Below, piece by piece: positions 1 to 8,103 of a stretch of 64,000 nt of DNA. The notes under the pieces were generated by a model that saw only the letters and a program-made list of their open reading frames with translations, did no database searches and was not told where the DNA came from. Each line of letters starts with the position of its first letter. Position 1 is the stretch's first letter. The DNA lies in the NCBI RefSeq assembly GCF_024703995.1, contig NZ_JAMXQV010000003.1, positions 1 through 64,000 on the forward strand, in the 5' to 3' direction. The position numbers were made by a program, and so were the translations under genes. The DNA comes from Amycolatopsis iheyensis. Its GTDB lineage: Bacteria; Actinomycetota; Actinomycetes; Mycobacteriales; Pseudonocardiaceae.

Positions 1-1986
1 CGTCGCGCGGCCCCGGAGACCGGCGAGGCCGCGGCCCCGCCGCGGCGCGGCCGCCGTGCCCCGGAGCCGGCCGAGGAGGCCCCGCGCCGCCGTCGTCCGG
101 CGCCGATCCCGGAGGAGCCGGCGGAGCCCCGCCGTCGCCGTCCGAGCCCCGAGGAGCTGGCCGAGGCCGACGCGGCCCGCCGGCACCAGGCGATGCTCGA
201 CCTGGAAGAGGCCGCCGAAGCCCAGGCGGCCCGCCTGCGCGGTGCCCCGGAAGAGCCGGCCCGCCTCCGGGCGGTCCCCGACGAGCCCGCCGAGCCGCCT
301 GCCCGTCGTCGTGGCGCGCCGGTGTCCGATGAGCTTGCCGAGCCGCCGGTCTCGCGCCGTCGTGGCGCGCCGGTTCCCGACGAGCTTGCCGAGCCGCCGG
401 CCCGTCGTCGTGGTGCGCCGGTGTCCGATGAGGCCGCCGAGCCGCCCGCTCGCCGTCGTGGTGCGCCGGTGTCCGACGAGCCGGTCGAGCCGGCGGCCTC
501 GCGCCGCCGCCGGGCCGCCCTCGAGCCCGACGAGCCTTCGCGCCGCCGCGCCGCGGCCGAACCGCCGCGGCGGCCCGTCCAGCCGGGTGACCGCTCTGCC
601 GGCGTGCCCGAACCCGGGCTGGAGCCCCCGCGCCGCCGCCGTCCGCCGCCTCCGCCGGTGCGCGACGAGCCGGTCACCGACATCATCCCCGCGCAGACCG
701 CGCCGCCCCCGGCCGAGCCCTCGCCCGAGGAGCCGGAGGCCGACGGCTTCTTCGCCGAGGACGACCAGTACGCGGAGTACGACGACTACGACGAGTACGC
801 CGACGACGAGTACGAGGACTACGACGAGGACGCCTACGACGACGAGCCGGAGCCGCCGCGCAAGAAGAAGCGCGGCAAGCGCGCCATCGGCTGGGTGGCC
901 GCGCTCGTCGTGATCGTGCTGCTCGCGGGCGGCGCCTACTACGGCTTCAACAAGATCTTCGGCTACGAGGACTTCGAAGGCGCCGGCGACGGCGACGTGC
1001 TGTTCCAGGTCGACGACGGCGACTCGACGTCGGCGATCGGCGCGAAGCTCGCCACGGCGGGTGTCGTCGCCAGCGGCAAGGCCTTCGTGAAGGCCGGCGA
1101 GGACAACCCGAAGCTGGCCCGCATCCAGCACGGCTTCTACGTGATGAAGTCGCACATGTCCGGCAGCAGCGCGGTCGACCGCATCACCACCCCGGCCTCG
1201 AGGGTCGGGCAGCTGGAGATCCGGCCGTACACGCAGTTCGACGACATCACCCAGCCCGACGGCAAGGTCACGCCGGGCGTCTTCACCCTGATGGCCAAGG
1301 CGTCCTGCGCGCAGATCAACGGCAAGAGCACCTGCATCACGGCCGACGACCTGCGCAAGGCGGTCGACGCGGCGGACCTGAAGACGCTGGGCGTGCCGGA
1401 CTGGGCGATCGAGCCCGCGAACAAGGCCGACCGCAAGGACCGGCGGCTCGAAGGCCTGATCGCGCCGGGCCTCTACGACATCCGGCCCGGGGCGAACGCC
1501 CAGGAGATCCTCGGCCAGCTCGTGAAGAGCTCGACCGAGGCGATCCAGAACGCCGGGCTGAGCGCCCAGTCGACCGGCCCGGAGGCGACGCCGTACCAGA
1601 CGCTGATCATCGCGTCGATCATCGAGCGCGAAGCGGTGAAGGCGGACTTCGGCAAGCTCTCGCGGGTGATCTACAACCGGCTGGCGATCAACATGCGGCT
1701 GCAGATGGACTCGACGGTCAACTACCCCCTGGACCGCCCGACGCTGGCGACCAGCGACGAGGACCGGAACCGGCCGGGGCCGTACAACACGTACAAGAAC
1801 ACCGGGCTGCCCTTGACCCCGATCTCGGTGCCGAGCGCCGACGCCATCCAGGCGGCGGTGCACCCGACGGCCGGGGACTGGGTGTACTTCGTCAAGTGCG
1901 AGAAGAACGGCCTGTCCTGCTTCGGGGTCTCCTTCGACGACCACAAGGCCAACGTGAAGCTGGCCCAGCAACGTGGCGTTTTCTGA
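1..1986 (+). CDS. mltG: Endolytic murein transglycosylase MltG (5' end outside window)
   Basis: MltG cleaves nascent glycan strands at the membrane and releases 1,6-anhydro ends, limiting strand length. The frame is open from base 1, so the true start lies upstream; the first ATG in the window (193) falls inside a low-complexity Arg/Pro/Glu tail. In order: the charged tail with 16-17 residue repeats, an Asp/Tyr-rich acidic stretch (about nt 757-855), a basic RKKKRGKR segment, one membrane helix (about 880-960), then the YceG-like domain. That domain shows IIEREA with the catalytic Glu, YNRL..LQMDSTVNY and NTYKNTGLPLTPI. The cytoplasmic tail is unusually long for the family. The stop overlaps aroE by 14 bases, so the two are probably cotranscribed. 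Confidence 0.93.
   Translation, partial: RRAAPETGEAAAPPRRGRRAPEPAEEAPRRRRPAPIPEEPAEPRRRRPSPEELAEADAARRHQAMLDLEEAAEAQAARLRGAPEEPARLRAVPDEPAEPPARRRGAPVSDELAEPPVSRRRGAPVPDELAEPPARRRGAPVSDEAAEPPARRRGAPVSDEPVEPAASRRRRAALEPDEPSRRRAAAEPPRRPVQPGDRSAGVPEPGLEPPRRRRPPPPPVRDEPVTDIIPAQTAPPPAEPSPEEPEADGFFAEDDQYAEYDDYDEYADDEYEDYDEDAYDDEPEPPRKKKRGKRAIGWVAALVVIVLLAGGAYYGFNKIFGYEDFEGAGDGDVLFQVDDGDSTSAIGAKLATAGVVASGKAFVKAGEDNPKLARIQHGFYVMKSHMSGSSAVDRITTPASRVGQLEIRPYTQFDDITQPDGKVTPGVFTLMAKASCAQINGKSTCITADDLRKAVDAADLKTLGVPDWAIEPANKADRKDRRLEGLIAPGLYDIRPGANAQEILGQLVKSSTEAIQNAGLSAQSTGPEATPYQTLIIASIIEREAVKADFGKLSRVIYNRLAINMRLQMDSTVNYPLDRPTLATSDEDRNRPGPYNTYKNTGLPLTPISVPSADAIQAAVHPTAGDWVYFVKCEKNGLSCFGVSFDDHKANVKLAQQRGVF
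301..492 (+). repeat. Four in-frame 48-51 bp repeats in the mltG tail
   Basis: Four consecutive units start at 301, 349, 400 and 448. Each encodes a 15-17 residue peptide of the form ARRRGAPVSDELAEPP, with small substitutions and one 3-bp length change. The DNA copies are nearly identical, which points to recent tandem duplication rather than only protein-level constraint. Confidence 0.85.
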
Positions 1987-2830
1987 GCCCCGGCGCGCCG
2001 CTGTCCTCGGCAAACCGGTGGCGCATTCGCTGTCCCCGGTGCTGCACGGCGCCGCGTTCGCCGCGCTCGGCCTGACCGGCTGGACGTACGAGCGGATCGA
2101 AACGGGTGCCGAGGAGCTGCCGGGGTTCGTCGACGGCCTCGGCCCGGAGTGGGCCGGGTTCTCGGTCACCATGCCGGGCAAGCGCGCGGCGCTGGACCAC
2201 GCGGACGAGGTGACCGCGCGCGCGGCCGCCGTCGGCGCGGCCAACACGCTGGTCCGCTCGGTGAAGGGCTGGCTCGCGGACTGCACCGACGTCGAGGGCG
2301 TCACCGGGGCCCTGCGTGCGGCGGGCGGGTACGAGCCTTCGCCGGCGGACACCGCGGTGGTGCTCGGCGCGGGCGGCACGGCGGCCGCGGCGGTCGTCGG
2401 GCTGGCGGCCCTCGGCGTCCGGCAGGTGCGCTTGGTCGTCCGGGATCCGGCGCGGGCCGGGGAAACGCTCGACGCGGCGAAGCGGGCTTCGCTCGACGTC
2501 GACGTGCTTCGCTGGGCCGAGACGGACTTCGCGGCGCTGGGGTCCGCGGCCGTGCTGGTGAACACGGTGCCGCCGGCGGCGGTGGTGCCGCACGTGGCCG
2601 ACCTCGCGGCGATCGAGCACGTCCTCGACGTCATCTACCATCCGTGGCCGACGCCGCTGGCCGAGGCGGTCGCCGAGCGCGGCGGCCGGCTCGCGACCGG
2701 GCTGGACATGCTGCTGCACCAGGCGTTCGGCCAGGCCGAGCACTTCACCGGCCGGCCCGCGCCGCGAGCGGCGATGCGGGACGCCCTGCGCGCCGCCACC
2801 GGGAACATGCTGCCGCTGCCGATCGGCTAA
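1973..2830 (+). CDS. aroE: Shikimate dehydrogenase
   Basis: Reduces 3-dehydroshikimate to shikimate with NADPH in the cytoplasm (chorismate pathway). At 285 residues it is typical for the family. The substrate loop reads HSLSPVLH near residue 17. FSVTMPGK carries the catalytic Lys, the catalytic Asp lies in LADCTDVEG, and the Rossmann loop is VLGAGGTAAA. The GTG start lies inside the end of mltG, implying translational coupling. The other shikimate genes (aroC, aroK, aroB, aroQ) follow about 16 kb downstream, so accessory DNA separates aroE from the rest of the cluster. Confidence 0.95.
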   Translation: MAFSEPRRAAVLGKPVAHSLSPVLHGAAFAALGLTGWTYERIETGAEELPGFVDGLGPEWAGFSVTMPGKRAALDHADEVTARAAAVGAANTLVRSVKGWLADCTDVEGVTGALRAAGGYEPSPADTAVVLGAGGTAAAAVVGLAALGVRQVRLVVRDPARAGETLDAAKRASLDVDVLRWAETDFAALGSAAVLVNTVPPAAVVPHVADLAAIEHVLDVIYHPWPTPLAEAVAERGGRLATGLDMLLHQAFGQAEHFTGRPAPRAAMRDALRAATGNMLPLPIG

Positions 2831-2888
2831 AGCGCTTGCGCGAAGTTGATATTCTGGCGGACTGCCCAAACCAAGGGGGTCTGCCGGA

Positions 2889-4112
2889 ATGAGCAGCCAA
2901 GAATCGCCGTGGGTCGGCGAACGCCCGAAGCTCAACTCGACCGTCACACTCGCCGACTACGACCCGGAGTGGCCGAAGCTCTTCGAGCGCGAGGCCGGCC
3001 GGATCCGCGACGTGCTGGGGGAGCGCGTGCTCGTGCTGGAGCACGTCGGCTCGACGTCGGTGCCCGGGCTGTGCGCCAAGCCGATCGTCGACATCCTCCT
3101 CGAAGTGCCGGACTCCGACGACGAGGACGCCTATGTCCCGCCGCTGGAGGCGGCGGGCTACCGGCTCGTGATCCGCGAGCGGGACTGGGAGAAGCACCGC
3201 TGTTTCAAGGGTCCGGACACGAACATCAACCTGCACGTGTACTCACCGGGCAACGGCCAGACGCCGCGCTACCGGCTCTTCCGCGACCGCTTGCGGTCGC
3301 ACCCCGCCGAACTGGCGTTGTACGCGGCGAAGAAGCGTGAGCTGGCCGCGAAGACGTGGGAGTACATCCAGGGGTACGCCGACGCCAAGACCGAGGTGGT
3401 CGAGGAGATCCTCACCAGGGCGCGGGCGGCGCAGTACGACGCGTTCAGCGAGGAATACGCGTCGCACGCGGAGAAGAGCGTGACGAACGCGCTGTACGAC
3501 CGCCCCGCGATCCTCGACCTGGCGGGCGATGTTTCGGGGAAGCGGGTGCTGGACGTCGGGTGCGCGGCCGGGCACCTGAGCGCGCTACTGGCCGAGCGGG
3601 GCGCGGACGTCCTCGGCGTCGACGCGAGCGAGGGCATGGTGTCGGTCGCCCGGCGGAGGTTCGGCGAGGTGGCGCGCTTCGAGGTCGCGGACGTGTCCCG
3701 GCCACTGGAGCTGCCGGACGCGTCGGTCGACGTCATCACGGCGTCGCTGGTGCTGCACTACCTGAAGGACTGGGGCCCGACGCTGGCCGAGTTCCGCCGG
3801 GTCCTCGTTCCGGGCGGGGTGCTGGCGTTCTCGGTGCACCACCCGGGCGAGGACTGGCGGTGGTTCTCGCGGGAGAACTACTTCGAGCTGGAGCTGCTGG
3901 AGGACGAGTTCCCACCGGGCAACCAGGTCCGGTTCTACCGGCGCCCGTTGAGCTGGACGTTCACCGCGGTCCGCGAGGCGGGGTTCGAGGTGGACCGGCT
4001 GGTGGAGCCGATGCCGCTGCCCGAGACGGCCGACGTTGATCCGAAGTGGACGGAGAACCTGCGGACCAAGCCGCGGTTCCTGTACTTCCGGGTGGTCAGT
4101 CCGTCGGTGTGA
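2889..4112 (+). CDS. GrpB-family nucleotidyltransferase fused to SAM methyltransferase
   Basis: A 407-residue two-domain protein. Residues about 15-175 are a GrpB/UPF0157 domain (nucleotidyltransferase fold) with the signature HVGSTSVPGLCAKPIVDILL. Residues about 185-400 are a class I SAM methyltransferase, with motif I VLDVGCAAGHLS, the acidic VLGVDAS after strand 2, and a post-I ITASLVLHYL segment. The joining segment is short, with no internal start that would separate the halves. Substrates are unknown; coupling of nucleotidyl transfer to methylation is inference. The gene stands alone after aroE and ends tail-to-tail with the NACHT gene, overlapping it by 17 bases. Confidence 0.85.
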   Translation: MSSQESPWVGERPKLNSTVTLADYDPEWPKLFEREAGRIRDVLGERVLVLEHVGSTSVPGLCAKPIVDILLEVPDSDDEDAYVPPLEAAGYRLVIRERDWEKHRCFKGPDTNINLHVYSPGNGQTPRYRLFRDRLRSHPAELALYAAKKRELAAKTWEYIQGYADAKTEVVEEILTRARAAQYDAFSEEYASHAEKSVTNALYDRPAILDLAGDVSGKRVLDVGCAAGHLSALLAERGADVLGVDASEGMVSVARRRFGEVARFEVADVSRPLELPDASVDVITASLVLHYLKDWGPTLAEFRRVLVPGGVLAFSVHHPGEDWRWFSRENYFELELLEDEFPPGNQVRFYRRPLSWTFTAVREAGFEVDRLVEPMPLPETADVDPKWTENLRTKPRFLYFRVVSPSV

Positions 4113-6828
4113 CCGGTCGCGGAAGGGGACTTCGTCTGAGGTCCCCTTCCGTGGTTTCCGGTTCATCGCCGTCCACCTCCAGCGAAACCAAGGCGGGCTG
4201 CGCGAGGTCGAAGAGGTCGAGTCGCGTGACCGGGGTCAAGGTCATGATCGCCGGAAACGGAATGCCGAACTTCGTCGAGAATCTGCGGCCGACCGCGCGC
4301 ACGATCACCGCGAGCTCGTGCGTGCTCGAACCGGGGTTCGAGATCACCGTCTCGATCAACTGCCGGTTGCCAGGCTCCCACATGTCCCTTCCGATGAATC
4401 TGAACGCCGCACGCAACTGCGGATCCAGGTGGTTGAAGCGTAGGGGCAGGAACGAGAGCAGGTAGGTGATCGAAGCCAGGGCGGAGAGGATCGCCGCATG
4501 CACCGGGTGGATGAGGTCGAACCACGTCGGAAGGTGACAGGCGAGCACGATGAAGACCAGCTTCAGCGACGTGAGCGCGGAAATCGCGTTGCGGATCCGC
4601 TGGCTGCGGATCGAGCCGTAGATCGGCATGGTGGCGAGGAACTTGAGGCAGGGCGAAGACGCCGGCCACCGACAGCCGGCTTCGAACACAGCGCCGGTGA
4701 TGGCGCCCGGGTCGATGCGGCTGTTGTGCCAGCACCGCTTTTTCCCTTCCCGCGGGGGTAGCCATTCGGAGACCGGGAAAACCGCGGTGGTCGACGCGAG
4801 CCGACGGCTCACGCTGCCGTGGTAAAAGATCCCGATGGCCAGAATCCGGGCCCAATCCCGCATACCTTCTTTGCTCGCTTGAAATTCGGCGAGTGCTCGA
4901 GCCAGCACCGCCGGTTCGTCGAGCACCTTGATCAGCAGCTTCGGGCGCTCCCGGGCGATCTCGAGCCCGAGCGACCTGGCCAGCTCGAGGGCAGCTCCGG
5001 GGTCGAGCCGCAGGTAGGAGACGAAGAGCGGATCGAACCCGTCCTCGACGCCTGCCGTCACGCTGACGAAGAACGGTTTGAGGTAGCTGGGTTTGCTGCC
5101 GGTGATCGAGCTTTCGGCCAGCTCCCGGTCGCGCAGGGCGATGGCGGCCAAGCGGAACAGATGGAACCAGGTCTCGTCCCGATCGGTCACATCGGCAAGG
5201 GCATCGGTGATCCGGGCCAGCTCCGCCATCACGACTTCGTCGTCGTAGGGCTGGCTGTCCGCGATGGCGCGCAGTCCCAGCTCGACCCCGGTGCGGAGCG
5301 TCCACAACAGGCTTTCCCGGCGGATCCGATCGTTCTTCTGCAGGGCCACCGAGAAGACGATCACTTCGGCCAGCCGCTCGCCGAACCGGTGTGAGCTGCC
5401 TTCCTCGACTTTCCGGGTGATCCGGTGCCAGGTTTCCTCGTCACCACGGTCGACCGCGTCCGCGGCCAGGAACTCGCAGAACGTCAGGTGCACGAACCGG
5501 AGGGTCTCCTCCTTGCGCTCCTCGGTGAACAGGCCCGTGTCCCGGGACAGCTCGCGGAGGCGCTGACCCGCCGCGGCCTCCGAAAGTCCTTCCTCGTCTT
5601 GGACGATGGCCACCGCCTTGCTCCAGTCGAGCGCGTTGCGGGACTGGCTGCCGTCGAGGAGGTGCTCGAGGGCGATCCGGCCCAGCACCTGCCGCCGGGT
5701 CCGGCGCAGGACGTTGAGCCCGGTGGTCAGGCCGAGCTGGCGGCCCCAGCGCCGCACGAGCAGCTCGTCGACCACGGCCCGGTAGAAGTCGGGGCGGGTT
5801 TCCGGCAGGCCTTCGCCGCCGGTGATCTGGTCGGTCGCCACGTACATCGCGAGGATCAAAGGCGTCTCGCACATGCTCCGGATGTTCGGTTGCGCGGCGA
5901 GGTTGCCGAAGATGCGTGACCGGTGCCGTTCCGGCGTGGTCTGGAAGGGCCACTTGCGCAGGAACTCGTACATGTCGTCGGCCGTGAAGGGTTCCAGCGT
6001 CAGGTGCGCGTCGAAGGTCTCGGTGAACTCGGGAGCGAGGTTCACGTAGAGCTGGCGCCGGGTCGTCACGATGACCTGGTTGTGCGCATGGCGCTTCGCC
6101 AGATGGTCACAGAGTTCGGAGATCTGCGCGGAGACCGCGTCGAACTCGCTGGTGTTCACCTCGTCCAGGCCGTCCAGCAGGACGGTGACCCGGCCGGTGT
6201 CGGCGAACGAGTCGTAGAGGTCCTTGCTGGCGTAGGTGTTGATCGACGTGACTTCCTTCTCGACCGATTCGACCAACCCGGCGCCGTCGAACTTCGCCGA
6301 GGTGAGTTTCCTGAGCTCCATGAACACGGGAATGCGGGCGAAGGAGGCGTCGATGGCGATCGACGTCCGGCAGATGTCGCGGTAGATCCGCTTCACCACG
6401 GTCGACTTGCCCGACCCCGGGTCACCGACGAGCAGGATCCGGCGGTGACCGCTGTCCCGGATCGCGGTGGCCGAAAGCCGGCTCCGGTCGGCGGCGATCG
6501 CGGTCAGCGGGACGAACATGTCGTCCAGCACCAGCTCGACCGGCACCGCCGCCGGCACCAGGAGCCGGTTGGAACTCGCCTCGAGCCGGTTCAACGCGAA
6601 GTCACGCAAGCTCAGCCGGGCCGCCACCCGCGGTCGAAGCCGCCGGACCAGTCGCGACCCGATCCCGCGGACGATGTACTGCGGGAACGTCTCCAAGCCG
6701 AGATCCCGAGTCAGCGACTTGAGGTACTTGCGCCGCTGGTACACATACCCGGTCACCGCGACGGCCAGACCGGCGACGATGCTGACGATCTGGGTGAGAC
6801 TCAGCGGCACCCCGAGCCACCTCTCCAC
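4096..6828 (-). CDS. Membrane-anchored NACHT-domain NTPase
   Basis: A 910-residue STAND-type NTPase starting with GTG. A membrane helix at about residues 9-30 is followed by a basic stretch. The NACHT core shows Walker A VGDPGSGKST (about 134-143) and Walker B VTVLLDGLDEV (about 214-224). A helical region of about 400 residues follows without clear repeats, then two hydrophobic segments (about 757-805) and a short tail. NACHT proteins of this type are common in bacterial antiphage defence, where the C-terminal part senses and the N-terminal part acts. Here the effector, if any, would be the membrane segment (inference). It is a lone gene with no partner. The last residues are read through the neighbouring gene's terminator hairpin. 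Confidence 0.8.
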   Translation of the reverse strand: MERWLGVPLSLTQIVSIVAGLAVAVTGYVYQRRKYLKSLTRDLGLETFPQYIVRGIGSRLVRRLRPRVAARLSLRDFALNRLEASSNRLLVPAAVPVELVLDDMFVPLTAIAADRSRLSATAIRDSGHRRILLVGDPGSGKSTVVKRIYRDICRTSIAIDASFARIPVFMELRKLTSAKFDGAGLVESVEKEVTSINTYASKDLYDSFADTGRVTVLLDGLDEVNTSEFDAVSAQISELCDHLAKRHAHNQVIVTTRRQLYVNLAPEFTETFDAHLTLEPFTADDMYEFLRKWPFQTTPERHRSRIFGNLAAQPNIRSMCETPLILAMYVATDQITGGEGLPETRPDFYRAVVDELLVRRWGRQLGLTTGLNVLRRTRRQVLGRIALEHLLDGSQSRNALDWSKAVAIVQDEEGLSEAAAGQRLRELSRDTGLFTEERKEETLRFVHLTFCEFLAADAVDRGDEETWHRITRKVEEGSSHRFGERLAEVIVFSVALQKNDRIRRESLLWTLRTGVELGLRAIADSQPYDDEVVMAELARITDALADVTDRDETWFHLFRLAAIALRDRELAESSITGSKPSYLKPFFVSVTAGVEDGFDPLFVSYLRLDPGAALELARSLGLEIARERPKLLIKVLDEPAVLARALAEFQASKEGMRDWARILAIGIFYHGSVSRRLASTTAVFPVSEWLPPREGKKRCWHNSRIDPGAITGAVFEAGCRWPASSPCLKFLATMPIYGSIRSQRIRNAISALTSLKLVFIVLACHLPTWFDLIHPVHAAILSALASITYLLSFLPLRFNHLDPQLRAAFRFIGRDMWEPGNRQLIETVISNPGSSTHELAVIVRAVGRRFSTKFGIPFPAIMTLTPVTRLDLFDLAQPALVSLEVDGDEPETTEGDLRRSPLPRPVTPTD
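4120..4151 (+). terminator. Hairpin terminator after the GrpB-methyltransferase gene
   Basis: A perfect 11-bp stem (4120-4130 with 4141-4151) with a 10-nt loop lies 8 bases after the upstream stop codon. It sits inside the 3' coding end of the oppositely oriented NACHT gene. Confidence 0.75.
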
Positions 6829-6873
6829 GGGCGTACAAGGCCGTGAAAAGGGTCGCGCCCGGGCAGCCGCCTG

Positions 6874-7542
6874 TTACTCCCGCCGCGCCAGGTCTTGGAT
6901 CAGGTCCACGATCTCCCGGCTGACGGGCCGGAACACCCGCAGCCGGGACAGCGCCGCCAGCCGGGCGAGCAACGGCACGCTGCGTTCCACCAGCATCCGG
7001 CTGCGCTTCTCCCCGGCCGAGCGGTCGTGCACCCAGAACAGCACCACGCCCATCTGGAACAACCACAGCAGCTCCGGCAGCTGCGCCCGCAGTTCCGGGT
7101 CGAGCTTGACGTCGGAGCCCTCGACGACCTCGCGCATCAGCTCGATCGACGCGTCCCGCGCGGCCGAGGACTCCTCGCTGAACGGGCTCAGCGGGGACTC
7201 CGGGTCGGCCGCGTTGACGAAGAACTGCGTGCCGAAGCGGTGGTAGGGCTCCGCCAGCTCCAGCCAGCACAGCAGGACCGCCTTCAGCCGCTCGGCGAAG
7301 CGGGGCTCCTCGGCCAGCAGTGCGCGGGCGGCGTCGAGGTGGAGCCGCGCGATCTCGTCGTAGAACCCCTGGATCAGTTGTTCCTTCGAAGAGAAGTAGT
7401 AGTACGCGTTCCCCACCGAGACGCCCGCCTCGGTGGCGATCGCGCGCATCGTCGTGCGGTCGTAGCCGTTCTCGGTGAACAGCCGCATGGCGGTGGTGAC
7501 GATCAGGGACCGCGTTTCCTCGCTCTTCGGCACGCTCTGCAC
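6874..7542 (-). CDS. TetR-family transcriptional regulator
   Basis: 222 residues. The N-terminal TetR helix-turn-helix is clear: TAMRLFTENGYDRTTMRAIA, then GVSVGNAYYYFSSKEQL. The C-terminal ligand domain is not assignable. It lies 16 bases downstream of a small membrane-protein gene on the same strand, so the two are likely cotranscribed from a promoter near 8000. Two near-identical palindromes there (8011-8024, 8045-8058) are the obvious operator candidates, suggesting autoregulation and perhaps control of the divergent gene at 8104. The start is a GTG; a second GTG three codons in is possible. Confidence 0.88.
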   Translation of the reverse strand: MQSVPKSEETRSLIVTTAMRLFTENGYDRTTMRAIATEAGVSVGNAYYYFSSKEQLIQGFYDEIARLHLDAARALLAEEPRFAERLKAVLLCWLELAEPYHRFGTQFFVNAADPESPLSPFSEESSAARDASIELMREVVEGSDVKLDPELRAQLPELLWLFQMGVVLFWVHDRSAGEKRSRMLVERSVPLLARLAALSRLRVFRPVSREIVDLIQDLARRE

Positions 7543-7558
7543 GTTAGCGCCGCTCGGG

Positions 7559-7996
7559 TCAGGGCGCGGGGAAGGGCGGGACCTGCGGGGTGCCGGGGTA
7601 GGGCACCGGCTGTCCGGCGAGCACCGGCTGCGGGGCGGGCGCGGGCTTCGGGGCCAGGTGGCGGCGCCGGATGCCGTTGAACACCAGCACGTTGAACAGG
7701 TGCATCACGCCGAGCACGAGGGCGACCGTGCCGACCTTCACCGACAGCAGCTCGAACACGTCCCGCGCGGTGTCCACCCGCGACCGGCTGGTCAGGAACA
7801 ACGTCACGAAGCCGAGGCTGATCAGGTAGAAGCCGACCACCAGGAGCTGGTTGACGGCGGTGGCCAGGCCGGGGCTGTCGGCGAACACCTCGGCCAGGAA
7901 GGTGCGGCCGTGCTTGCTCAGCGTACGGGCCACGAGCACGGTCAGCGGGATGCTGATCAGCAGGTAGAGGGCGTAGGCGATGACTATGCGGTCCAT
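7559..7996 (-). CDS. Small integral membrane protein, TetR-linked
   Basis: 145 residues with three to four hydrophobic helices (about 4-22, 48-68, 84-107) and a Pro-rich cytoplasmic-looking tail (APKPAPAPQPV..PFPAP). I recognise no enzymatic motif. The RBS AGGAGG is close upstream of the ATG. It is the first gene of a two-gene unit with the downstream TetR regulator and is preceded by twin palindromic operators, so its expression is probably set by that repressor. The function is unknown. Confidence 0.75.
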   Translation of the reverse strand: MDRIVIAYALYLLISIPLTVLVARTLSKHGRTFLAEVFADSPGLATAVNQLLVVGFYLISLGFVTLFLTSRSRVDTARDVFELLSVKVGTVALVLGVMHLFNVLVFNGIRRRHLAPKPAPAPQPVLAGQPVPYPGTPQVPPFPAP

Positions 7997-8010
7997 GGTT
8001 CCTCCTCGTT

Positions 8011-8058
8011 TTGAACGTGTTCAAGAAGCACCGTAGCGCCACTTTTGAACGTGTTCAA
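8011..8058. promoter_or_regulatory. Twin palindromic operators for the TetR regulator
   Basis: TTGAACGTGTTCAA occurs twice, at 8011-8024 and 8045-8058: perfect 6-bp arms around GT, 34 bp apart. They lie between the membrane-protein gene (minus) and the secreted EEP gene (plus). The symmetry and the neighbouring TetR gene make these its likely binding sites; binding itself is inference. Confidence 0.75.
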
Positions 8059-8103
8059 GAGAGCTGGGTCACGTAAGGTGTCGCCCGACTGGGAGGTATC
8101 ACC

